Source: Alentia gelatinosa (taxonomy: Eukaryota > Annelida > Polychaeta > Phyllodocida > Polynoidae). From it: a stretch of 64,000 nt of DNA. The stretch is from contig OX465587.1 in assembly GCA_950022655.1 (NCBI GenBank), positions 30,135,716 to 30,199,715 of the forward strand, written 5' to 3'. Positions 11,601-20,359 of this stretch are shown piece by piece. The position numbers and the translations under genes were made by a program. The notes under the pieces are model-generated. The model had not been told where the DNA came from, made no database searches, and worked only from the letters and a program-made list of their open reading frames with translations. How positions within the stretch are numbered: the first letter of the stretch is position 1; each line of letters opens with the position of its first letter.

Positions 11601-14600
11601 AAATGTTGTGTGGTCATAATTCTGGAAAGATGAACGCAAAGAAAATATACCTTGTACATTTTGTTAAGCTGAATAAAGTTGCCAAAAAAAAGGGCCAAAA
11701 ACTAAATTATAGCCTGGAACCCCCTTACCTTTAGCACTAAAGCCCAATACACATCTACAAATTCAGGTTTGAACAATTAGTTCCCAAATCGTATAGGGGT
11801 CGGTGAACTTGTCGAAGGCAAATTATGTAACCCCTCTGCCCTTGTCAGCCACCCAATCGGGGGCCATTTTCCAATGTTCCGTTGTCAGCCATTGGATTTA
11901 TCAACATGTTGATAAACTTTTGGAAACTGATTTAGGAACATCAAACCACAACTCGTCAGTGACAAAATAACATCTCAAGGAGGTGGGGGTGGGGTGGGGT
12001 GGTGGTTCACTAATCGTTGGCTGACCTTTGCCTAGCTGTCACACATCTACTGACTAGGGCCGACAACGTTTGGATGCCTCGCCTGAAACAAAGTACTGTT
12101 CTTTTGTTGCTGACAAAGGTACATCAATGTTCCAAAATCGGTAGATTTGTATTGGGCTTTAAGCCCAATGTTCATCTACTGATTTCGGAATATTCATGTA
12201 CCTTTGTTGGCAACAAATGGATGGTAATTTGTCTCAGGCGAGGCATCCTAATGGAGTCAGCTGTAGTCGGTAGATGTAGGACAGCTAGGCAAGGGTGACC
12301 CACCGATTAGTAGACTGATTTCCTTAGGACAAATTAATACCCACCAACCCCTCTCCTCAATGTCCACTGGTCGAGCGAAGGGTTACGTAATTTGCCTGCG
12401 ACAAGTTCACCGACTCCTATATGATTTGGGAGCCAATCGTTCAACCCTTAATCGGTAGATGGGCATTGGGCTTTAGCCTCGTTCTAGACTTGCTCAAGTG
12501 TATGATTATGAACATTCATTAAATGATCAATCACAATCAGAATAAAGTTCATTTTAGCATGTATCCTTCTCTGACTGGCCCATCGAGGAGGGTAGCCATA
12601 GGTTGCAGGGACTGGAGCCAGTCTAGCCTCGTTCTTACTGGCCTCTGGAAATATTGAGATGTTTTGATCATGGGTATCTACAGTTTTAGCGGGGCCACTT
12701 TGGCTCCCTACGCCTCCCCATCCACACACCTCATTCCTCCTCAAAGGCACTCAGGGGCTCGTTTAACAACTAATGCCAGCGAAAGGACAGGCTACAAGGA
12801 GACCTTATAGGCGGGTTTAATAATACTCAAGCTCATTAACCTATTACTGTTCTACCTGATCAAAGATTGTCCATAAGTGTTGAATTAAGTTGACCGACAT
12901 GGTCCCTGGGTCTCGTTGGCGTACAGAAGAGGGTCTTCATGTACGACCCTGAATTATTCTCGGATCTCAGGTCAGTAAGAATAGGATGCATATAGCATAG
13001 TTGTTGTATTGCTAAATGAATATCCATCATCAAAGACTTGTGCAAGTCTAGTTTCTTGGATGAATACTATCGTAAAACTGGATGAGTTTTAATCTTGGCC
13101 ACCGTATGCCACGACTGGAGTTTGGCAGAGTGATTTCACTAGGCGAAGCCGAGTGAAGTCCGGAGCCATAACTTCAGTCAGTCTCCGTATGCCAGTCAAC
13201 GGGATTTTACATTAGGGGTAGGATAAACGCATATACTCTACACATAGTTATAACCAAGATCCAATATTCATGTTGACCACGAAACCTCGAAACATATTAT
13301 CACAATTTTCATTCAAAGGGCAAAAACAGGTGATTAACGTTAGTCAAGCATGGTTGAGTGTATGAAAGTGATCTTGCACGAAAGAGGTCAAAGTTCAGGG
13401 ACCTGGCAGCTGTTTCATTAGTTGAAAAAACTCTCGTAGTTGCTCTTACTAATCAAATAGCGACACCTCGCTAACAGCGAGCGGCACTTTGGACCAAAGC
13501 GGCACCAATGGTAGTACCCATTTCAATAGTTAGGCTCTGTAACTCCGCTAAGAATTCATATAGAAGAGTCAAATAAAAACTGAAATGTGGGGAAAAATAC
13601 GAGGAATAGTTTGGAATTATTAAATCATTTGATATATATTGATTTATTAAATGTCTCGTTTGTTATGGTGGCATAGCTAACAGCACTGGGATCTCAACAG
13701 CGATGCCAGTTCTGAAACGAGACCTTAGAACTCTCGCTTTTAATACCGTTGATTGCTCTTGCTTTGGCGGTGGCCATTCCCGTTTACTCCCCCCGGCTTT
13801 TGAAACAGCTCCCAGTTTTACTAGTTTCGTGACATGTCTGTGACACCATACAGACATTGGGGTTGTCTAGTTTCATGACAACATAAGTAGCTGCCCTTAG
13901 GAAAAGACAGACCCTAAACATAAGAATTAGATAAATCTACACATCATGGACCTATTTTCCCTAGTTTTGTGACAAACGATTAGATCGACATGAAAAGCGG
14001 CACCAACAGTGCAAGCAAGAACGGACAAAACGAAGTCTAATGTCTAATTCTTATGAAACCGGACACACCATCTAGACGCCATTTAGACATGTCACGAAAC
14101 TAGTGAAACAGCTCCCAGGTGTCAAAGACACAAGAACATAATGATGATAAGAGCTTTGGCCATCTAGATGATAATACTATCATGAAACATCACGAAATTC
14201 CATATGATTGTTTACATGGCATGAGTTGTCTTTGCGGAATGATATCATGAAGCGGAGATGAGTGATATCTGTAGCGGAGGACAATGAATGCCTTGTAAAG
14301 AGTTATATGAAAGTGAGTGATATTTAGATTTTATCCTATCCTTCATATGTTTTTAACTTCGTGTGGCACCCGTGGCATATAGATATATTTTTTGTATAAC
14401 CATGGCATTCAGTCACACCTAGTTCAGTCTATGGAGATTTATATGAGGGGTAAGATAAATACACAATATTATCATGATTTCGATCTGAGTGGCTGTATTC
14501 TCTGTGTAGTTGACGCGTAGTAAATCTCAGAGCAATAGCGAGGAGTATTACGTAGTGTCACCTATAAAACCAATGTGCACAGTTGTATGATAAAACCATG

Positions 14601-16273
14601 TACGGCACAGTAGGCTATATATGATTTTTACGTGCACAGGTGAATGATGATACCGTGTACTGCACAGTAGGCCGTACATGGTTTTTACGATATTGGTAGC
14701 AGAGGTCAGTAAGTATAAGAGCAATGTGCACATGTGTATGATAAAACCGTGTACTGCACAGTAGGCCGTACATGATTTTTACGATATTGGGAGTAAAGGT
14801 CAGGAAATATTATAACAATATTCATAGCTGTATGATTAAAGTTTCATTCAAATTGTTTTTATGACTCTACTCCTTTTGAACTCCATCAAACCTCCCTTTC
14901 CGATGCTCACTGACTATCTTTGGTATATTTTCCTCCAGATCCTGAAGTATCACACTCCAGAGGGAAGTCAAATATTGACATCTGACAAGAACTCAGACAA
15001 GATTCTGGATAAAATGATGAAAGGCCTTCCCCAGGACGTGGGCCGTCAGTCAGAGACTGCAGGGAACGAGTGCGTGGACATGGACAAGGACCAAGCACTA
15101 GAAACCCAACTGAGGTCACTCAAGTTTGACCTGCTTATCATTGATGTCTTCCCACTGAGCTGCTGCATGATGTTCCTCTCCATGAAACACGACATCCCCT
15201 TCGTGTTGGTGCCACCCGGGCTGGACATGGAAATGATGCGCACACCCATCCTGCCTTCATTCACACCGAGTGCCATCTCGCTGTATTCAGACAACATGGG
15301 GTTCGTGGAGAGGCTCAAGAACACCTTTCTGGGTGTGATGCTCTCAGTCCCTGCCCTTAGTCCGTTCCCAGCGGACAAGGACGTGAGCTTGATTCAGAAA
15401 TACAGCAAGGATCCTGAAGTTACACGCTGGGTTGATCTGGCCCGAAAAGCGGAACTTTTCCTTGTTTCGAGAGGTCCCCTGCTCGAGTATCCCTTCCCTT
15501 TGATGCCGAATGTGATAGATATTGAGTGCCTCACGTGCAAACCTGCAAAGTCTCTTGATAAAAACATTGAAGCTATGATTGCAGAATTTGAGGGTGTTAT
15601 TGTTGTCTCCTTTGGCTCGCTGATTTCTCACTTCCCGGATGTGATCGCTGATAAATTCCTCAAAGCTTTTGCTCGAAGGAAGGAGCTCATCTTTTGGAGG
15701 TATACAGGGGAGTTCCATAGTGCTGTGCCACCCAATGTGAAGATCATGAAGTGGCTTCCACAAAATGACCTGCTGGCCCATCAGAAGACGAAACTCTTCA
15801 TCACACATTCTGGCAACAACGGCCAATATGAGTCTGTTTACCATGGCGTCCCCATGTTGGCATTCCCGCTGTTTGCAGAGCAGCCTCATAACGCAGTCAG
15901 AATCGTGGCTCACGGCTATGGGCTACAGGCTAGCATCAAGGATATTTCCGCTGATGAATTAGGAGATAAGATTGCTGAAATCATTGATAATCCTTCCTAC
16001 AGAGAAAGGACGCAGAAAGCAGGTAGGATAATGAAGAGTGCACCCATGGATCCTCGGGCAACCTCAACATACTGGATTGAACATATTCTTGAATTTGGGG
16101 GAGAACACCTTAGAAGTCATGCGCTCAAAATGCCCTGGTACTCTTTCTATATGATAGACATTCTTCTGACTCTTCAAATAGTCTTTATTGCAGTCCTTGT
16201 CATCCTGATATGTACATGTTCATTCCTCGTAAGACGTCTGCGTGGTTCTAAATCAAAGGAAAAAATCCATTAA
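4744..16273 (+). CDS. UGT: UDP-glycosyltransferase (UGT family, GT1), copy A; two exons
   Basis: Joining 4744-4971 and 14939-16273 gives a 520-residue protein, the usual UGT length. The family transfers a sugar, often glucuronic acid or glucose, from a UDP-sugar to small lipophilic acceptors in the ER lumen. Residues 1-25 form a signal peptide (leucine-rich core, likely cleavage after SDG). The GSH motif places the catalytic base at His38, and the dyad partner is Asp145 in LLIIDVF. The UGT signature runs from WLPQ (348) to EQ (390-391), with HSG (366-368) in place of the common HGG. A membrane segment covers about 479-507, and the basic tail ends KEKIH, fitting a KxKxx ER-retrieval signal. 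The intron is phase 0 (donor G|GTAAGA, acceptor CCTCCAG|AT) and about 9.97 kb. The start has a good context (GACGACCATGG). A clear tandem paralogue is at 40286-48680. Sugar donor and acceptor cannot be told from sequence. Confidence 0.92.
5187..5490. mobile_element. Modular element B'+A' in UGT A intron
   Basis: Module B' runs from ATCTCACCCCTGG (5187) to CAGGGGTGAGAT (about 5322), a clear terminal inverted repeat. It is followed by foldback module A' (about 5355-5490), whose arms carry CTCCAACTCGTTTG and whose middle carries TATTCACTC and TCATATCACTC. The same pair occurs at 46200-46475 and reversed at 62270-62558. Confidence 0.75.
5710..5990 (+). mobile_element. Foldback element Z, copy 1
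   Basis: An inverted repeat spans about 5838-5955 (TGACTGTAGACGAAATGGTT against the reverse-complement arm AACCGTTTCGTCCACAGT). Conserved flanks (AATGGC..TTT, then AATAAG.AAACGT, then GTTTCCTAATATTACT) are shared with 16340-16640 and 34700-35000, although the arms differ in sequence. Confidence 0.55.
6230..6700 (+). repeat. Dispersed repeat O, copy 1
   Basis: About 460 bp that align along their length with 24050-24510 (TGATTATGAGCATTCATTGA, CCTTCTCTGACTGG, GCCAGGATATCTG, CGAGGAGGGTA, GGGACTGGAGCCAGTCTA). A copy with an internal deletion is at 12482-12640. No coding pattern; class unknown. Confidence 0.7.
6999..7250 (+). mobile_element. tRNA-derived SINE
   Basis: The head looks like a tRNA: A-box-like TTAGCTCAGTGGTAGA (about 7009-7024) and B-box-like GATTCAAGTCCC (about 7065-7076) at tRNA spacing, with a TGT in the anticodon region. 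A tail module CAGCAGTGGTAGATTTACTG follows and recurs at 29565 (+) and 41730 (reverse), so this is a repeat and not a single tRNA gene. The right limit is approximate. Confidence 0.65.
7505..7690. mobile_element. Foldback element N, degenerate copy
   Basis: Contains GTTGACGTGTAGTAATATACGAGCG and a complementary half around AGTGAGAATATTTCATCGTC, flanked by ATAATGAC and CCAGTCGTTATTTTATTTAT. Better copies lie at 37495-37680 and 39728-39895. Confidence 0.55.
8085..8275 (-). mobile_element. Reverse A'+B' element, partial
   Basis: CAAACGAGTTGGAGAACA (A' end) is followed by TTTATCTTACCCCTGTACAC and the B' interior (GACGACACACAGGAT, GGGGCATGGAGAACGAG), the reverse complement of 5187-5370. The right terminus is diverged. 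Confidence 0.65.
8573..8930. repeat. Compound microsatellite (AT)n-(GATA/GA)n
   Basis: A run of AT dinucleotides (about 8573-8623) passes into GATAGAGA and then GAGAGAGG runs to about 8918. Long open frames on the minus strand here are Ser/Leu/Ile dipeptide artefacts of the repeat. Confidence 0.95.
9070..9545. mobile_element. K-family MITE pair, degenerate
   Basis: An incomplete K piece (about 9110-9246) abuts a full-length K copy from TAAAGCCCAATGCCCATCTA (9248) to GTAGATGGGCATCAGGCTTAA (9545). Inverted ends and TTAA at the right junction match other K copies. Confidence 0.7.
9680..10190 (-). repeat. Dispersed repeat X, fuller copy
   Basis: An AT-rich segment with AAAATTTTAT strings (9700-9745), then GC-rich DNA (about 9940-10190). 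The AT-rich part matches window positions 1-330 in reverse orientation. The GC-rich part has long open frames on both strands but no protein pattern I recognise. Confidence 0.5.
10215..10870. mobile_element. K-family MITE interrupted by element AA
   Basis: K sequence (AACATCAACCGACAA, TTGCCTAGCT, GGATGCCTCGCCTGA) runs to 10493, is broken by a 285-bp element, and resumes with TTCCTTTGTC.TC.ATAAAGGAACATC and ATCGTTAGATGTTCATTGGA. Confidence 0.6.
10494..10778. mobile_element. Inverted-repeat element AA nested in K
   Basis: The ends GAAAACCACCAGTTTA and TAAACTGGTGGTTTTC form a perfect 16-bp terminal inverted repeat around 285 bp rich in GTATATA strings. It sits inside K sequence. No target-site duplication could be fixed. 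Class unknown. Confidence 0.7.
11741..12158 (+). mobile_element. K-family MITE, first of a head-to-head pair
   Basis: Runs from AGCCCAATACACATCTAC to GTAGATTTGTATTGGGCT, then a TTAA (12159-12162) that is also the left boundary of the next K copy. The middle carries a poly-G variant region (about 11983-12002). Confidence 0.75.
12163..12472 (+). mobile_element. K-family MITE, second of the pair
   Basis: About 310 bp from AGCCCAATGTTCATCTACTG to CGGTAGATGGGCATTGGGCT. It shares the TTAA at 12159-12162 with its neighbour. Near-identical order of internal blocks to 29774-30079. Confidence 0.8.
12482..12640 (+). repeat. Dispersed repeat O with internal deletion
   Basis: The left part (TGATTATGAACATTCATTAA..CTCTGACTGGCCCAT) joins directly to the right part (CGAGGAGGGTAG..GGGACTGGAGCCAGTCTA) of repeat O. 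About 300 bp present in the 6230 and 24050 copies is missing. Confidence 0.7.
12865..12995 (+). mobile_element. Element D, right-half fragment
   Basis: Matches the right half of element D at 19045-19273 (GTCCATAAGTGTTGAAT, GGTCCCTGGGTCTC, GGCGTACAGAA, TCTTCATGTACGA), lacking the left half. Confidence 0.65.
13062..13235 (+). mobile_element. A+B foldback element, internally deleted
   Basis: Contains the left arm (ACTATCGTAAAACTGGATGAG), the centre AGGCGAAGCCGAG and the right terminus TTAGGGGTAGGATAA. Most of the second arm and of module B are lost. Confidence 0.7.
13404..13813 (-). mobile_element. Inverted-repeat element P, copy 1
   Basis: A 410-bp element with ends GGCAGCTGTTTCATTAG and TGAAACAGCTCCC. 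It aligns end to end, in reverse, with 52466-52876. The interior includes CTCGCTAACAGCGAG and AAATCATTTGATATAT palindromes. No coding pattern. Confidence 0.8.
13814..14116. mobile_element. Inverted-repeat element Q next to P
   Basis: Left TACTAGTTTCGTGACATGTCT and right AGACATGTCACGAAACTAGT are inverted. It abuts P at a shared AACAGCTCCC and ends with another GAAACAGCTCCC, so P and Q share terminal sequence and may form one compound element. Confidence 0.6.
14170..14458 (+). mobile_element. Modular foldback element C+B
   Basis: Foldback module C is centred on GATATCATGAAGCGGAGATGAGTGATATC. Module B then runs from TTTATCCTATCC to GAGGGGTAAGATAAA. The same pair occurs at 18255-18420 with its B copy, at 37200-37480 (reverse) and at 61855-62190. 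Confidence 0.7.
14560..14800 (+). repeat. Local tandem duplication before UGT A exon 2
   Basis: Three imperfect copies of a block: CAATGTGCACA.TTGTATGATAAAACC.TGTAC.GCACAGTAGGC then TACATG.TTTTTACGATATTGG. They are confined to this site, about 140 bp upstream of the exon 2 acceptor. No function assigned. Confidence 0.75.
14939..16273 (+). CDS. UGT copy A, exon 2 (last coding exon)
   Basis: Encodes residues 77-520: the rest of the acceptor domain (Asp145), the whole nucleotide-sugar domain with the 348-391 signature, the membrane anchor and the cytosolic tail. The acceptor is TTTTCCTCCAG|ATC at 14937-14938. An open frame continues upstream to 14861, but those codons are intronic: alignment with copy B begins at the ILKYHTP/ILNFHSP position. 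Stop TAA at 16271-16273. No clear AATAAA was seen in the next 250 bp. Confidence 0.92.
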   Translation: MLKYHTPEGSQILTSDKNSDKILDKMMKGLPQDVGRQSETAGNECVDMDKDQALETQLRSLKFDLLIIDVFPLSCCMMFLSMKHDIPFVLVPPGLDMEMMRTPILPSFTPSAISLYSDNMGFVERLKNTFLGVMLSVPALSPFPADKDVSLIQKYSKDPEVTRWVDLARKAELFLVSRGPLLEYPFPLMPNVIDIECLTCKPAKSLDKNIEAMIAEFEGVIVVSFGSLISHFPDVIADKFLKAFARRKELIFWRYTGEFHSAVPPNVKIMKWLPQNDLLAHQKTKLFITHSGNNGQYESVYHGVPMLAFPLFAEQPHNAVRIVAHGYGLQASIKDISADELGDKIAEIIDNPSYRERTQKAGRIMKSAPMDPRATSTYWIEHILEFGGEHLRSHALKMPWYSFYMIDILLTLQIVFIAVLVILICTCSFLVRRLRGSKSKEKIH

Positions 16274-16339
16274 CTGTTGTTATTATGCGGAAATGATATC
16301 ATCATATACCTGTTGTCGAACATCTATGAAAAACTACCC

Positions 16340-16640
16340 GCTGCTAAGGGTATAGTATTTTTTTCTTTCTTTTTTGTATAGTATTAATTATGTTCATGTC
16401 CTAAAGCTGTAGTGAATGACCACTATTATGTAGGTCATTACAATGGCATTTCTATCATGATTTCAGGTATATTGTAATTAAGGGAACAACCTGACTTTTG
16501 ATGAAACGGTCATCATTCCTGGTCTGTTGTAAAATCTATATAGACCTCCACCTACAGTGTTGGTCTGTATCGACTTGGTGATAGACCGTGAATGGAGATC
16601 CTCAACAGTCAGGTTGTTTCCCAATATTTCTGAAATGCTG
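16340..16640 (+). mobile_element. Foldback element Z, copy 2
   Basis: Shares flanks with 5710-5990 (CTGCTAAGGGTATAGTA, AATGGCATTT, GGTATATTGTAATTAAGGG, GTTTCCCAATATT). The arms AACAACCTGACTTTTGATG and CAACAGTCAGGTTGTT are inverted, with a second inverted pair (TAGACC..GGTCTGTA) inside. Confidence 0.55.
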
Positions 16641-16796
16641 ACTTGATTTTCGCTTAATTCAAATGTTACACCAAATTTCATCGATTACTACAGTATCTTT
16701 CAAAGACAACTCACATTGTTATATTTTCTATTGTTATGAATGTTTTGAAACATTGTATACTGTGATTAATGATTGTTCGTTTGACTCGACCCGTCA

Positions 16797-17136
16797 TTAA
16801 ACTATACGCCATTTTCCACTGGCCGACTATTCGTCACCGATCTGCAGTCGGGAATCACCAATCCCAGATCGGTGAAAGGAAACAGACATGCAGAGAAGTG
16901 TTCACCAATTAATTGTGTATAGATTATGCAATAAGGCCACCACAGCAATGGTCATTGTGTTTGGAGGACAGTTCCGTCATTATGGACCTGCTAAATGTGG
17001 CAGAAACAAGGCATATGCTACATCCTCACTGATTTTTACATACTGACATGCAGTCGTTGGCCAACACCGACTGACTTTTAGGAGAATGCAATTAATCGGT
17101 GCCATTTTCGTCAGTCGGTGGAAAATAGCTTATAGT
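16797..17136 (+). repeat. Dispersed repeat R, copy 1
   Basis: Aligns with 43945-44327 through CAGTCGGGAA.CACCAAT, GTAGATTATGCAA, GCAGAAACAAGGCAT, CGACTGACTTTTAGG and TCGGTGCCATTTT. The outer parts (CCATTTTCCACTGGCCGA / GTCGGTGGAAAATAG) are inverted. Confidence 0.65.
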
Positions 17137-17828
17137 AGGTTGTCCCACAGCATGTCATGATACAAATCCCAATTAACATTGGTACATAAAGGAGGTGTCC
17201 ACCTGCTACGATACAAATTACCCCTTAATGAACTACATGCAGATTGCCCATATCATAGTGCAGCCTACGATGCATCTTTATCAGGTCAGCGTAGCCATTG
17301 GTATGCAATGTAGACCAAATCTGGAAAACTTAATCTATTACTAAAATTTCACGTTTCTTTCTGACAGGATATAAATTTTCATCAGGAACCGCTACAATAT
17401 ACTTCCAATGCCAAAATCGTAATAGGTGAACACCCCCTTTTCTTTTTATGAATCATTTGAATGTCAAAGGCCTTTCAGCTGAAGATTGATCAACTTTCGA
17501 TATCATGTTGCAACAACAATTTCCATTCTAAACTACATATTAATTTCTCAGTTTCATAGATCAACTGTACCCAAATATTAAACATTCCATGGTTTTTTTT
17601 AGTTTTCTTTGCATTTTAGCTCTGACTTTGTATCCTTATGTCTAATGATATGAATGATTGCAATTTGTTGGTACCTAAGTACATTCAAGAGCAGACCTCA
17701 ATTTTCATTTAGTTTTTGAAATAATGTTTCGCAGAAACCATTACCAAAACTTCATGTGCCATAAAATGGTGTTGAGTATTTTTCTAATATTGTGATACAT
17801 GTAACATAATTCCCCATTGAGTATATTT
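17137..17828. other. Intergenic, no feature recognised
   Basis: AT-rich unique-looking sequence without an open frame or repeat that I can identify, apart from a weak GGTGTCCACCTGCTACGATA match to family I near 17196. Confidence 0.4.
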
Positions 17829-17832
17829 TTAA

Positions 17833-18197
17833 CCCTTTAAGGGCGGATGATGCCTTAAGGCATCACCCCGCTGGGGGCGGATGATGCTTTGAGGCATCAA
17901 CCGGCCGGGGGCGGATGATGCAATAAGGCATCATTTGTTGGATATTTATGAAATTGCTTTTGAGAAGGAAATATTTTAACAATACACTTGAAATTTGCAC
18001 AGAATGTAGGTATAACTTCATATTTTAGAATTCTAAATAATAGAAATAGAAATATTAAGGACAACAGTTTTTATCAAGTGATAAACCTTCGAATTTAGAG
18101 TTCAGATGACAATGCCCCCGTCCCCTAGAACTGTACATAGTCTCTAGTAGCCGTCCCCAAGTGTGGAGTTCTGCCATGGGTGGCCGTCCTTAAAGGG
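17833..18197. mobile_element. piggyBac-like MITE, family F, copy 1
   Basis: A 365-bp element between TTAA sites (17829-17832 and 18198-18201), with ends CCCTTTAAGGGCGG and CCGTCCTTAAAGGG. Three tandem hairpins of the ATGATGCCTTAAGGCATCA type lie just inside the left end (17845-17935). Other copies: 33994-34279, 57410-57772 and a truncated one at 50088. Confidence 0.85.
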
Positions 18198-18254
18198 TTA
18201 AAAATTCTCCATGGGCGTTGAGTATGAGTTCCCAGTGTTAAGTCCACAGAGAGA

Positions 18255-18850
18255 GGGGATACCGGGAGGAGATATTATCATGAAACATATCATATGATCG
18301 TTTATATGGCATGAGTAGTCTTCGCAGAATGATATCACGAAGCGGAGCTGAGTGATATCTGTAGCGGAAGACAACAAACGCCATGTTAACAATCCTATGA
18401 AATTGAATGATGTTTAGATTTTATCCTTTATCCTACCCCTAATATAAAATTCCATAGGCTTATCATTGAGTTTCCGTATGCCACGCTGACTGGCATGCAG
18501 AGTTTTATATGCCACTAGTGGCATACAGAATTGTTATCACGTAATATTCTAAAACCGAGGAGACGTGGTAGGATAAAATCAAAACCTGATTCGTTTTAAT
18601 CGTGGCCAATGCATGCCACTCCTGAAGTTTTGGCTCTGGACTTCACTCGGCTTCGCCTCGTAAATTCACCATGCCTAACTCCAGTTGTGGCATACAGTGG
18701 CCCAGATTAAAACTCATCCAGTTTTACGATAATCCGTCACATGTTTCTACTTTCATATGTTACCAGTGGCATATAAATATCTTATGGCATAACCGTGGCA
18801 TACGGTCACACCATATTAAATCTATGGAGATTTTAATGAGGGGTGGGATA
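18255..18850. mobile_element. Cluster of modular foldback elements (C, then reverse A+B, then B)
   Basis: C is centred on GATATCACGAAGCGGAGCTGAGTGATATC (about 18329-18358). It is followed by a reverse-orientation B then A (18420-18735, with CCACTAGTGG and CTCGGCTTCGCCTCG), and then the rest of the first B module, ending GAGGGGTGGGATAAA at about 18852. The order suggests the A+B element landed inside a C+B element. Confidence 0.65.
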
Positions 18851-19044
18851 AAGTACAAGCCGCTACAATTATAGTGAGTATACATCAGTATGACCTATAA
18901 AAGTACTGCTGATTCAAGCATCCACCGTTTACCTTAACCCGGCGAGGGTTTCTCCCATGTGTGTGCTTATTAATAGAGATGCAGCCCTGGTGATCTGTGT
19001 TGACATAAAATCCTGAATTTGCTTAGCTTTTGATGTAAGTATGT

Positions 19045-19273
19045 CAGCACCAGGGCCTGTTTGATAATCTAGGCTCGTACATGAATACCCTTTTCTGTAC
19101 CTCGTACAAGGTCTATCATTTGATAACATTTAAGTTCCTTCACTAAGACAGTCTTAGCCGCCCATAAGGTCGTCCATAAGTGTTGAATAAAGTTGACCCA
19201 CATCGTCCCTGGGTCTCCTTGGCGTACAGAAAAGGGCTTTCATGTACGATCATAAATTAGTCCACGGGCCAAT
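19045..19273 (+). mobile_element. Element D, complete copy
   Basis: Begins GGGCCTGTTTGATAATCTAG and ends AAATTAGTCCACGGGCC, with long inverted arms (CGTACATGAA..CCCTTTTCTGTAC against GTACAGAAAAGGGC..TCATGTACGAT). About 230 bp. Other copies: 27833-28874, 33845-34345 (reverse), 45075-45296. Confidence 0.75.
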
Positions 19274-20359
19274 GGTGATCTGTATTTACATAAAATCCTA
19301 AATTTGCCCTGTTGAATTTGACTGTTATGTAATTCACTCAGATTCGGTTCGTGAATTACTCCACGGTTGTCAAACTCAGTGGAGTACGGACCGAGTTATT
19401 CTAATCTCGTTAGTTTTCCTTCTAATTACACTTATGTGTACTTACGCAGGGGAATGCCACTTTAGGACTGACCTGAGAGATATTTTTGTCATGCGATGAA
19501 AGAAAATCAACTGAATACTGTATCGGGCACTTAAAAATTATAGACTGTCACATGAAAGGTTAATTTATACCTAAACTACTGAAAAGGGTGGCAATCCTCT
19601 CTAAGGCAATAAGAAAATAATCAGTCAGACATTAGGTAAGATTAGTTCTATTTTCATCATAAAATGTTTAAAAAAAACAAAAACAAAACAAAGGGAGCAA
19701 AACACTCTGACCAAAGGTCTCATATTATGTTTTTAGCAAAGAAAAGTCCATCTCAGATATTTGAATGTATTTTGAATGTATTTTGATGTCAAAAGAATGA
19801 ATAAAGTTTTTGCTAAAAGAAAATCAACTGAATAGGAGGGATTCCTACGTGAAGTACAAATATTTGACTGTGGCATGTCTAGTCGAGTGGAGCGTTTGCA
19901 CAAGATGTGTACGTTGTATGGGGCTCTTTGCGCTGCTGTTTGCTCAATGTGTGCACACTATGTGAAATAAATTCTTACTGAATAATTGTGCCGAAGAACG
20001 GCTTGCCTTAAAACAGTGTCTTTTGACAGCTGTTCAGGAGCCTGTTTCATTTTTAACTCTTCAATGCCATTTGCGATTATTCTTTTTGTCAAATAGCAAT
20101 GATCAGAGGAATGTGTGATGTAAAGTTGAACTTCCACGTTTCAAAAGGAAGAACTTCATAATGAAGATTTTTAGATAAAAGCTTCTAAAATAAAGAAATA
20201 TCTAGGAATGATCCGTCTATGAGTCATTTTTGAAACCCAAGTGCTTCCAGTGAACGTGCTATTTCTACAACTGTCTGTCTAGGATACGAATATATTAAAC
20301 ACCATAGGGTAAAAGAGGTATTTTAGTCTCTAGTGATTGGTCATGGTCAGCTGAGCATG
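19274..20359. other. Intergenic, mostly unrecognised
   Basis: A degenerate foldback (TAATTCACTCAGATTCGGTTCGTGAATTA) lies at about 19331-19360, flanked by matching CGGTTGTC/GTGGAGTACGGACCG sequence. No gene seen in the rest. Confidence 0.4.

Noticed and set aside
14861..14938. Using the ATG at 14861 as the start of a single-exon UGT
   Set aside because: It would lack the signal peptide and catalytic His. The acceptor CCTCCAG at 14938 and the matching upstream exon 1 explain the protein better, and the paralogue has the same split.
15344..15913. 189-codon minus-strand frame opposite UGT A exon 2
   Set aside because: Antisense shadow of the conserved UGT coding sequence; the same kind of shadow occurs at 47561-48226 in copy B.
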